From: Phytopythium helicoides
Taxonomy: Eukaryota > Oomycota > Peronosporomycetes > Pythiales > Pythiaceae
DNA length: 64,000 nt
NCBI GenBank assembly: GCA_024867545.1
Contig: JANFNE010000035.1
Location: forward strand, 248,001 to 312,000
Direction of reading: 5' to 3'
Part shown: in pieces, positions 29,590 through 38,111 of the stretch
How the letters are laid out: every line of letters starts with the position of its first letter
Numbering within the stretch: position 1 is the first letter of the stretch
Position numbers and translations under genes: made by a program
Notes under the pieces: generated by a model
What the model saw: only the letters and a program-made list of their open reading frames with translations
Told to the model about the DNA's origin: nothing
Database searches by the model: none

Positions 29590-31155
29590 TCACATGGACT
29601 CTCGCGAGCTGGTTACTCTCGAAAGGGTTCTAATGCGCCGATAAGCACCTGTCTCCATGTGATCGGCATCGGTTCCAGCAAAGACTGATGTCTTCTCAGT
29701 GTCGGAATCCAGCTCAACATTGGTCAACACAGTCAGAGCAGCTGCAAGAAGGACAAAGCTACTCAGGTAGCGGAACGAGAGCTCGCGACTGCCCACACCC
29801 TTGAACAGGAACCCCCACGCCAAACCACCGACGTTCCCACCAGCTCCCACAACGCCAGACGTAGCGCCAGTGAATGCCGGAAGCACGTACGGCACGATGC
29901 CATACGTCGTACCAGTCGACGCCTGCACGAAAAAGCCAAACACGACGAGGCATGCAACGCTCCAGCCGAGACTCTTGATGATACTGAAGAGGTAGAGGAA
30001 GACCGCCTGGCCCGCGAACGCCACGAACTGCGTGACGAGGCGGCCCTTCATACCGAACCGCTTGTTGGCCGCGTCCGACGCAAACCCTCCGGCGGCGCGC
30101 GCGAAGATGCACATGAGTCCGAAGAGCGAGGAGATGAGGCTGGCCTTGGTCTGCGTGAGCAGGCGGCAGTCGTCGGCGTCTCCCGTGCACCCATCCTTGG
30201 AGAAGTCCTCGTAGTAGAACAGACTCAGCACGTTGTGCACCTGCAGCTCGACGCCGAAGGAGCACGCATACTGGAAGGCGAGGATCCACGTGGCGGGTTT
30301 CTTGGCCACGGCCACCAGTGCCTTCTTCATGTCGATGGATGGCTTCTTCGTGGCGATGGTCATGCTCGCACCGTGCTCTGCGGACGCTTCAGTCGCGCCA
30401 CCATCCATCTTCTTGAGCTGCGCGTAGTTCCCCTGCGGACAGTCGTCCGAGAAGAAGTAGAGCAGCACGCCGACAGCCACCATGAACACAGCCGGGAACA
30501 CGAGCGTGATGCGCCAACCATAGTCGTCCGACACGGTGCCGTTGACCGTGACGAGGTCGAAGAGCAGCGGCGTGATGAGGTAGGTGACACCGGCACCGAG
30601 GTTTCCCCATCCCGCGGCGAGCGCGTTGGCGGTCCCCACGACCTCCTTCGAAAACATGATGGACGTCCAGTAAGCCGTGGCGACGAACGCGCAGCCGACG
30701 AGACCGATGCAGAAGCGCACGATCATGAACCCCGTGTAGCTGGTGGCGAAGGCGGCGGACGCGACGGGGATGGCGCCGACGACGAGTAGCACGGCCTGCA
30801 CGGTGCGGGACCCGTAGCGATCGCACATGGGTCCTGCGATGACTCGTCCGGCGATGGTACTGGCCACCGACACGATGTTGGAGTTGGAGACCTGGTCGGC
30901 TGTCAGGTGGAGCTGTTTCTTGATGGTTGGCATGAGGGGCGGGATGGAGAACCACCCAAAGAATGCGATGAAGAAGGAGAGCCAGGCGAAGTGGAAGGCG
31001 CGCATGTGCGGTCGCTGGACGCTCAGTAGCTTGATCTCGATGGCTCGGTCATCTTGGAGCAGGTCGGTGGCGATGGCGAATTTGCGGAGTTCATTGCTGG
31101 CACTCAGCCGTGGTGAAGGTCGTCGGATCACTTGCTCTTGCTCTTGCTCGATCAT
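29590..31155 (-). CDS. NRT2: Nitrate/nitrite transporter NRT2, copy 5 (mosaic)
   Basis: 521 aa. The central part, from RKFAIATD to SFRYLS, matches copies 1-3 except for one Pro-to-Leu change (DLLQDD for DPLQDD). The first 23 and the last ~55 residues are unrelated to those copies. The changes are sharp: matching DNA runs from about 29762 to 31086. All nitrate-binding residues are present. The tail is unique and hydrophilic, ending in SSRESM. The best reading is an older paralogue whose centre was overwritten by gene conversion from the tandem array. It is divergent from copy 6. Confidence 0.9.
   Translation of the reverse strand: MIEQEQEQVIRRPSPRLSASNELRKFAIATDLLQDDRAIEIKLLSVQRPHMRAFHFAWLSFFIAFFGWFSIPPLMPTIKKQLHLTADQVSNSNIVSVASTIAGRVIAGPMCDRYGSRTVQAVLLVVGAIPVASAAFATSYTGFMIVRFCIGLVGCAFVATAYWTSIMFSKEVVGTANALAAGWGNLGAGVTYLITPLLFDLVTVNGTVSDDYGWRITLVFPAVFMVAVGVLLYFFSDDCPQGNYAQLKKMDGGATEASAEHGASMTIATKKPSIDMKKALVAVAKKPATWILAFQYACSFGVELQVHNVLSLFYYEDFSKDGCTGDADDCRLLTQTKASLISSLFGLMCIFARAAGGFASDAANKRFGMKGRLVTQFVAFAGQAVFLYLFSIIKSLGWSVACLVVFGFFVQASTGTTYGIVPYVLPAFTGATSGVVGAGGNVGGLAWGFLFKGVGSRELSFRYLSSFVLLAAALTVLTNVELDSDTEKTSVFAGTDADHMETGAYRRIRTLSRVTSSRESM
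29762..31086. repeat. Gene-conversion tract shared with NRT2 copies 1-3
   Basis: About 1,325 bp nearly identical to the tandem copies, ending abruptly at both sides. Diagnostic sites are mixed: the site near 29798 agrees with copy 2, those near 29827 and 30901 agree with copy 1, and those near 30965 and 31026 agree with copy 2. Confidence 0.75.
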
Positions 31156-32225
31156 ATTGCGTTGATGTCTGTGTCCACTTTTTCAGTATTCCTTTGTGTG
31201 CTGTTCCGCGACTGCTTATGGCTGAGGTAGACTCGTTTGCTAGCTTTCAAGAAGAGGATCCACGAAAAACGATGAAAATGTGCTGGCAAAAAGCAGGACG
31301 CTGGGCAACTTCCAAGATGATGCCGCTGAGTGTGCAAGCGAGCAGGTCTGTCGAACTTCAGCTTTTGGCGAGTGCAGAAGCCGAGAAACCACCCGGCGAC
31401 GCGAACAAAGTCGTCGGTGGTGCCACAGCGTCGCTTCAAGATATAGCGGTACGGTGTTACTCATATTTTTGGAATTGGTGCGTCATGATGAGCTATTCGT
31501 TCACTATTGTGGAAAGCAGTAAACTGTGTTGTATGGCCGCCAAGCAAAGCATTCCGATGATCAATCACACGTCCAGTTCGTTGTCGTTGCTCGCATGCAG
31601 GCGACGGACCGCCACACATTAGCTCTGGCGATGCAGAGGAGGTGTAGCAATGGGTAGCCACCTTCTTTCGGAGCGAGCCAGCATTTCGAGATGGTCGATG
31701 GGCTCATCACCGCGTTCAGCGCGAAGCACGGTTCACCCAAAGCCACTCTTCCTACAGAGACCTCCATACGCATCCCGGTGGGTCTCATTGCCTTGGTACA
31801 TCACCAATGCGAGCCAGAGACGTCCAGCGCCTGCCGATGGCGCCACAGTCGCTTGCTCTTCCTTGCCTGTCCTCAATTGCGCCACTTGGCAACATAGCAG
31901 TCGCGCCGAGTGACAATCGAAGCAGCTTTCGATCGCAAGCTATCGTGGTGTTGTCATCCTCCCTTTCCGCATTGCTGCTCAACTTCACTGATCACTTGCT
32001 CTCACCGAGGTCATTTAGGACCAGAGTCACGAGGCACTAGGATTACTGCAGCGCTCGAGAGGGGCGAGGGCAGTCACTCGAACCCACCGTGTGCTGTCGC
32101 TTTCGGCGGGACACGCACTTCATTCTTGGCAACGCTAACTCACACCAGCTGCAGCTACTATAACCTTGCCATTTCCAAATCGACGCGGTGCCAGCCACTC
32201 CGGTGGGAACTCGGGCCGACTCGCC
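31156..32225. promoter_or_regulatory. Divergent promoter region, NRT2 copies 5 and 6
   Basis: 1,070 bp between divergent start codons. No gene recognised. An initiator-like TTCATTCTTGGC lies about 110 bp before the copy 6 ATG. The CCAAT element of copies 1-3 was not found. Confidence 0.4.
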
Positions 32226-33890
32226 ATGAGTGCGGAGAACCGGCGAGTGCATCTCTACATTGACCCAAACTCGGCTCTGACGCCTTCGTCCTCGAGCTCG
32301 TCGCTTGCGTTCCATCACGCGCCTACGACAGCGACGGCAACAGCGTCCAAGCTACCGGAGCACAAGCCATCACCAAAAGTGCAAAATGACGGCGTAATGG
32401 ATGGTCGAGGGTCTGGCAGCACCTTCTTCTACCCTGTGCTTGGGAGCGGACGTCTTCATGTGAGCCGCCTGTCGTTCGAGATTGCAACGGACCCACTCCA
32501 GCAAGACAAGGCGACCGAAATCCGGCTGCTGAGCTTTCAACGACCTCACATGCGAGCCTTCCATTTCGCTTGGATGTCTTTCTTCATCGCTTTCTTCGGC
32601 TGGTTCTCCATCCCGCCTCTGCTCCCCACAATGAAGAAGGAGCTCAAGCTGACCGATGATCAGATCGCCAACACCAATATCGTCTCTCTCGCAAGTACCA
32701 TTATTGGTCGGTTGATTGTCGGGCCACTCTGTGATCGATACGGAGCTCGCACAGTTCAGTCGGTACTTCTTGTGCTTGGCGCTCTTCCAGTCGCGGCGGC
32801 ATCGATCGTGACGGACTACTCCGGACTGATGTTCGTGCGCTGGTTCATCGGCTTGGTCGGCTGTACCTTCGTTGCCACTGCATACTGGACGTCAACTATG
32901 TTTTCAAACGAAGTTGTGGGTAGTGCGAACGCCATCGCTGCCGGCTGGGGTAACCTCGGCGCCGGAGTGACGTACTTGATCACACCGCTGATCTTCGACC
33001 TGATCACCATCAACGGAACGGTATCAGACAACTACGGCTGGAGGCTCGCGCTTTTGTTTCCCGCCATCATGATGATCATCGTTGGAGTGTGCACCTTTTT
33101 CTTCTCAGACGACTGTCCCCAAGGCAACTACGCAGAGATGAAGAGGAACCACGAGATGGCTTCGCGACCGAAAGGCGACCTTGTACGAGCTTTCATCGCC
33201 GTCGCAAAGCTTCCAGTGACTTGGATTTTGGCTTTCCAGTACGCGTGCTCGTTCGGCGTCGAGATTCAGGTGCACAATGTACTCAGTCTCTACTACTATG
33301 AGGACTTCAAGATCGACGGGTGTGACCCAGAGTCGACGACGGACACGGATGGATGCAGACTGCTATCGCAGACCAAGGCGAGCCTCATCTCGTCTTGCTT
33401 TGGGCTCATGTGCATCTTTGCTCGAGCCATCGGAGGGTACTTCTCAGACGTTGCAAACCGCCACTACGACATGAAGGGCCGTATTATCGTTCAGCTTGGC
33501 CTGTTTGCGGGACAGGCGATCTTCCTGTTTCTCTACAGCCAAATCCGAGTGCTCGGTTTGAGCATCCCATGCCTCGTGACTTTTGGCTTCTTTGCCCAAG
33601 CATGCACTGGCAGTTCATACGGCATTGTGCCGTACGTATCGCCACAGTTCACCGGCGTCACATCGGGCATCGTCGGCGCTGGAGGCAACATGGGCGGGCT
33701 CGCGTGGGGCTTTCTATTCAAGGCCGTTGGTAGCCGAGCGCTGTCATTTCAGTACCTGAGCTTCTTCGTCGCGGCCGCCGCTATCATGTCGATTGGAATA
33801 CAAGTCGAAGGTCAGCGCTCGCTCTTCGGACGGAACAACGTGATCCACACTCGTGGCAACCGATTCAACAGCGGTAGTTCATGGCTGTGA
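32226..33890 (+). CDS. NRT2: Nitrate/nitrite transporter NRT2, copy 6
   Basis: 554 aa from the ATG at 32226; the frame is open further upstream but has no earlier ATG. A Ser/Thr-rich N-terminal extension of about 85 residues precedes the MFS body. The nitrate-site residues are all present: TM2 arginine (IGRLIVGPLCDRYG), TM5 signature AAGWGNLGAG, TM8 FARAIGG and TM11 GAGGNMGG. The protein is clearly diverged from copies 1-3 at many positions, so it has not been homogenised. It is on the + strand, directly upstream of and co-directional with nitrate reductase and nitrite reductase. Confidence 0.92.
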   Translation: MSAENRRVHLYIDPNSALTPSSSSSSLAFHHAPTTATATASKLPEHKPSPKVQNDGVMDGRGSGSTFFYPVLGSGRLHVSRLSFEIATDPLQQDKATEIRLLSFQRPHMRAFHFAWMSFFIAFFGWFSIPPLLPTMKKELKLTDDQIANTNIVSLASTIIGRLIVGPLCDRYGARTVQSVLLVLGALPVAAASIVTDYSGLMFVRWFIGLVGCTFVATAYWTSTMFSNEVVGSANAIAAGWGNLGAGVTYLITPLIFDLITINGTVSDNYGWRLALLFPAIMMIIVGVCTFFFSDDCPQGNYAEMKRNHEMASRPKGDLVRAFIAVAKLPVTWILAFQYACSFGVEIQVHNVLSLYYYEDFKIDGCDPESTTDTDGCRLLSQTKASLISSCFGLMCIFARAIGGYFSDVANRHYDMKGRIIVQLGLFAGQAIFLFLYSQIRVLGLSIPCLVTFGFFAQACTGSSYGIVPYVSPQFTGVTSGIVGAGGNMGGLAWGFLFKAVGSRALSFQYLSFFVAAAAIMSIGIQVEGQRSLFGRNNVIHTRGNRFNSGSSWL

Positions 33891-33924
33891 GATGAAAGCC
33901 AATAGTGCGTATGGAGTAGGGGAT

Positions 33925-34086
33925 GAATTTATCTGGAACAGCGTTGCCCGCAGATAGCACTGTATACTCAGGCATTGTTGCATTTTCACTGGGTTCCATT
34001 CCCAGTCATCGTCTTTTTTTATCGTAGGATGCCGGGTTTACCACGGCCATACCCGCGAGCCGAAGGCGAGTGCGGAATTTATCTGG
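33925..34086. repeat. Possible small insertion bounded by a 12-bp direct repeat
   Basis: GAATTTATCTGG flanks a 138-bp segment. Inside are a short inverted repeat (CTGGG...CCCAG near 33991) and a GC-rich block with GCGAGCCGAAGGCGAG. The long direct repeat could be a target duplication or a solo element edge. The element type is not recognised. Confidence 0.25.
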
Positions 34087-34551
34087 TCTACAATTTGAAT
34101 TTTTGCCTCCTCGAGAGCTCCAAAGATGATCCGGACTTGTCCGGCGTGCCATGAATGGCGAAACCCTTCTTGATGCCACAAGCGATGACTCGCAGAGCGT
34201 CAGAAGACTTCCAAGCGATGGGATTCGTTACCGAGCCTTCCAGACGAGAGGAGACCTCCCGACTTGAAAGTTGTGGAGAGCAACACTACAGTACTGGCAC
34301 GAAGGCAGCGATTCCCGCCCGCCGGTGCAAGACGAAAGGGAACAGGCGATGCCAATGACTCGCAGTGCGTGGCGCTGAAGCGGCACCGTTGATTGGAACG
34401 CGGCAGCAGTGACGCGTCCTCCTCGCGTCTTCTTTGCACTCATCGCCCCATCTCCGTGCTATTGTCAGCGTTATCCGGAATTCCAGGTGCGACTTTCTGC
34501 CCGAAGGGTGCAACAGCCGTGGATTCCTGCAGCAGCTGCCTGCTTGGAGCA

Positions 34552-34565
34552 TGAGTCATCGCAAA
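34552..34565. promoter_or_regulatory. TGAGTCATCGCAAA motif, nitrate reductase promoter
   Basis: Located 171 bp before the NR start. The same 14 bases occur in the NRT2 spacers at 20657-20670 and 23719-23732. The core TGAGTCA is an AP-1/GCN4-type bZIP site. Confidence 0.4.
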
Positions 34566-34722
34566 ATCACTGAAGCATAGCATGAATGGTGTTGCTCGTG
34601 CGACAGCCTTGGACCGTTAAAAACGCAGGCAAGAGCAGCAGTGCAGTGCAAAGGGATTCTAGCGCCATCTTTACTGCCAATCTCCGATTTGCCTGCTCGC
34701 TGTCATTCGAGAGCTCGACGAC

Positions 34723-37329
34723 ATGCTCGACGACATGGCAACGCCAGAGCTTCTGCAGTCGACGGACAAGCCTTTGGGTATCGATGCACGAGACATTGGC
34801 ACGCCAGATGACTGGGTCCCTCGCCACCCGGAGTTGGTACGGCTCACAGGAAGGCATCCGTTCAACTGCGAGCCTCCGCTTAAGTACACTAAGTCCTTCC
34901 TGACACCCAACGAGCTCCATTACGTTCGAAGTCACGGTGCAGTGCCCAAGCTGGGATGGGACAACCACCGTTTTGTCGTCGATGGTCTCGTGGATCAAGC
35001 GACCAGCTTCACCATGGACAGCTTTGTCGAGACATTCCGTGACGATATGGTCACGCTACCAGTGCTACTCGTATGTGCTGGTAATCGCCGGAAGGAGCAA
35101 AATATGATCAAGAAGACCATCGGCTTCAGTTGGGGAGCATCCGGATGCTCTACCGCCGAATGGACGGGAGTACCGCTCCATGTTGTGCTAGAACATTGCG
35201 GCGTCAACCGCTCCAAGGCCAAGTGGGTATGGTTTGAAGGCGCGGAACCCCTGCCCAAGGCGCCGTATGGAACGTGCATCCCGGCCCGCACGGCTCTCGA
35301 CCCCACTTGCGACGTGTTGATTGCTGTCAGGATGAACGGTGAACTGCTTCCGCCGGATCATGGGTTCCCTATTCGCATGATCGTTCCTGGGCATATCGGT
35401 GGACGCATGGTCAAGTGGCTCGCTCGTATTCACGTCAGTGAGTATGAGTCGACCAATCCGCACCATATCCATGACAACCGCGTACTTCCGTCGCATGTGG
35501 ACGCCGAGACGGCCACAGCAGAAAACTGGTGGGAGATTCCGGACTACGCTATCCAAGAACTCAATGTCAACTCTACCATCTTCACTCCAGCCCACGAAGA
35601 GAAAATGACTCTGCCTGAGAATTTGGAGGACGAAGGCAACGAGTCTACGATCCAAATCAGCGGATACGCCTACACAGGCGGAGGACGGAAGATTATCCGC
35701 GCCGAAGTCACTCTAGATGACGGTGCAACGTGGAAACTGTGTCCGATCCGGCGCTCCGAGCAGTCCCGACCGTCGGGCAAGTATTGGTGCTGGGTCCACT
35801 ACTCCGTCGAGCTACCTTTATTGGAAGTTGCTGAAGCCCGCGAGATCTGCGTGCGTGCGTGGGACAACTCCATGAACACCCAGCCAGAGTTCCCGACGTG
35901 GAATGTCATGGGCATGATGAACAACCCGTGGTTTCGCGTGCGTATCCACCGAGGGCTGAATGGCAATGAGAACTCGCTTGTATTTGAGCATCCGACGAGT
36001 CAAGGAGGTCTGAAGGGCGGGTGGATGACTCCTGAACGAATCATCTCGCAAAATTTTGGAGCGGGAAGCTCGTGGAGCCGAAAGGCACCGAAAGAGGTCC
36101 AATCTGCTGCTGCTGAGACAGAGAAAACTGCACCAAACTCGTCTGTGTCGTCTTCCAAGTACGACCACCTCCCATGGTTCACCCCTGAAGAAGTGGCAGC
36201 CCACGCGAGCAAAGACGATTGTTGGTTCATCTGCCGTGGACTCGTCTACGATGCGACTCCTTTCCTCGACAAGCATCCCGGGGGAGCCACGAGCATTTTG
36301 CTCTGTGCTGGAACGGATTGCACGGACGAATTTGAGTCCATTCATTCCACGAAGGCTTGGGCAATGCTAGAGGAATATGTGGTTGGGCGATGCACGACGT
36401 CGACCGACGGTACGTCAACAGCAACCAATTCCGAGGTAGCAAGTGAGACTTCGTCGACGGTCGACGAAGCCGAAGCTGATTCCGATCCTGTCGCGCTCAA
36501 GGGTGCTCAGAAGGTCCCGCTCGTGCTGATCGAGAAGCGCATCGTAAGCCACGACTCTCGAATATTCCGGTTTGCTCTGCCAGCAAAGAATATGCGCTTG
36601 GGGCTTCCTGTAGGAAATCATGTGCTCTTGTACGCCAAGATCAAGGGGAAGACCGTTGTCCGCGCGTATACGCCCATTTCCTCCGAAAGTGATGCAGATC
36701 GTGGGTTCGTTTCTTTCCTGATCAAGGTGTACTTCGCCGGCCAAAACCCAGCACATCCCGAAGGTGGCCTGTTCTCGCAATTCCTTGACGACTTGCATCT
36801 TGGATCTAGCATTGAGGTCAAGGGACCACTGGGTCACTTCACATACTATGCGAACGGCAACTTTTCTCTCGACGAAAGCCATCTCCACGCTACAAAGTTT
36901 GGATTTATCGCTGGCGGTACGGGCATCACACCAGTTTTTCAGACGATGCGAGCCATTCTGGAAGACCCTGAAGACGAAACTCGTGTCAGTCTGATCTACT
37001 GTGTGCGCGAAGACCGAGACATGCTACTTCATGAAGAACTCGAGCGCCTTCGACAGCTCAAGCCAAAGAGCTGCCACTTCTACTTTTCGGTTGCAGCTGG
37101 TTGCAACCTTGAGAAGCAGCTCTCTGATAGTGACAATGAAGGTGATAGTTTCTTCGACTCGATCAAATACGGCAGCGGGCGGATCTCCCAGGACTTGATC
37201 GAAGAAGTTATTGGATCGGATGCTTCTCACATTGCGCTTTGCGGTCCCCCGGGCATGATCGAGTTCGCCTGTCTGCCAGCGCTGAAGGCCATCGGTTACG
37301 ACTTGGATCAGCAGATTACTGTGCTTTGA
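34723..37329 (+). CDS. NR: Assimilatory nitrate reductase [NAD(P)H]
   Basis: 868 aa, full eukaryotic architecture. The molybdopterin (sulfite-oxidase-like) domain holds the Mo-ligand cysteine C118 in LLVCAGNRRKEQN and spans about residues 45-280. The Mo-cofactor dimerisation domain runs to about 430. A cytochrome b5 domain (about 479-560) has haem histidines in FLDKHPGG and FESIHSTKA. The FAD domain contains RAYTP, and the NAD(P) domain contains GGTGITP (~731) and CGPPGM (~839). It reduces nitrate to nitrite in the cytosol. A second ATG 12 bases downstream is an alternative start. No intron. It follows NRT2 copy 6 and precedes nitrite reductase, all on one strand. Confidence 0.95.
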   Translation: MLDDMATPELLQSTDKPLGIDARDIGTPDDWVPRHPELVRLTGRHPFNCEPPLKYTKSFLTPNELHYVRSHGAVPKLGWDNHRFVVDGLVDQATSFTMDSFVETFRDDMVTLPVLLVCAGNRRKEQNMIKKTIGFSWGASGCSTAEWTGVPLHVVLEHCGVNRSKAKWVWFEGAEPLPKAPYGTCIPARTALDPTCDVLIAVRMNGELLPPDHGFPIRMIVPGHIGGRMVKWLARIHVSEYESTNPHHIHDNRVLPSHVDAETATAENWWEIPDYAIQELNVNSTIFTPAHEEKMTLPENLEDEGNESTIQISGYAYTGGGRKIIRAEVTLDDGATWKLCPIRRSEQSRPSGKYWCWVHYSVELPLLEVAEAREICVRAWDNSMNTQPEFPTWNVMGMMNNPWFRVRIHRGLNGNENSLVFEHPTSQGGLKGGWMTPERIISQNFGAGSSWSRKAPKEVQSAAAETEKTAPNSSVSSSKYDHLPWFTPEEVAAHASKDDCWFICRGLVYDATPFLDKHPGGATSILLCAGTDCTDEFESIHSTKAWAMLEEYVVGRCTTSTDGTSTATNSEVASETSSTVDEAEADSDPVALKGAQKVPLVLIEKRIVSHDSRIFRFALPAKNMRLGLPVGNHVLLYAKIKGKTVVRAYTPISSESDADRGFVSFLIKVYFAGQNPAHPEGGLFSQFLDDLHLGSSIEVKGPLGHFTYYANGNFSLDESHLHATKFGFIAGGTGITPVFQTMRAILEDPEDETRVSLIYCVREDRDMLLHEELERLRQLKPKSCHFYFSVAAGCNLEKQLSDSDNEGDSFFDSIKYGSGRISQDLIEEVIGSDASHIALCGPPGMIEFACLPALKAIGYDLDQQITVL

Positions 37330-38111
37330 GTAGGTCACTTTCCCTTACAAGCTTGCGTTGCGTATTCGTTACTTATCAAAAATCCTAATCATGAAGTGGT
37401 TTCGCTCCAAACGATCGCCAAGAATGACATGGAACCGCTCACCCTTTCCGTTCCACGACACTGTGCATCTTTCGAGTGATCGATCCGCCAATCGGACCTC
37501 GCTGATGTTGTCGCGTATGCGATGATGCCTGTAACTGCGGATATATCCTAATTCCGGCGGTAGCGAATGCAAACCACCCGAGCGTCATCCGATTCGAAAG
37601 TGGTCAGAGCTTTCTCCAACGGTCCGGAGACTCCCCTCTTCAGGCACCACACCGCTCCTGCGCGCTCGTAGACTGGTTGACTGTTCAGTTGGATGCTCGC
37701 TGCCCAAAGTTGTGGTTGGAGCAGGAATTCCGGGTGACTCAGCGCTGGATTGGAACGGCCCATCTATGTCGTCATTGCGCATCTCCCGTGCAACCAAGTC
37801 ACTCATCGAGCTGTTTCATTCCTGAAGCGCTGCCTCGATTGGCTGAAGGGTGCGCGTCACTGTCACCGACGGGGTCTCATTGGAGAGGAGCCCCTTCTTC
37901 CTGCTCCTGCTCCTTCAACAGGATGCGGTGGCTCCACTGACTCGACCTTACTGTATGTGAGAGCACCAGCATCGAGTCCATCGTAGCGCTGTTGGGGGCC
38001 AAGGCCAGACCAGGTGGTCTGCGTGTCCAGGCTTCATTTCCGGATTGGACTTGGTCCACACTCCACCAGCTAGTCTTCGTTCAAGCTTCGCATCGCCCTT
38101 CACGACCAAGC
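37330..38111. promoter_or_regulatory. Nitrite reductase promoter region
   Basis: 782 bp between the NR stop and the NiR ATG, no gene seen. TGACTCA occurs at 37735-37741, 377 bp before the start. GTCACTCATCG occurs near 37798. Confidence 0.4.

Larger units (their letters stand above)
33891..34722. other. Intergenic region, NRT2 copy 6 / nitrate reductase promoter
   Basis: 832 bp. It holds a 12-bp direct repeat GAATTTATCTGG (33925-33936 and 34075-34086) bracketing 138 bp, two copies of ATGACTCGCAG (near 34186 and 34356), and TGAGTCATCGCAAA at 34552-34565. No gene seen. Confidence 0.5.
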
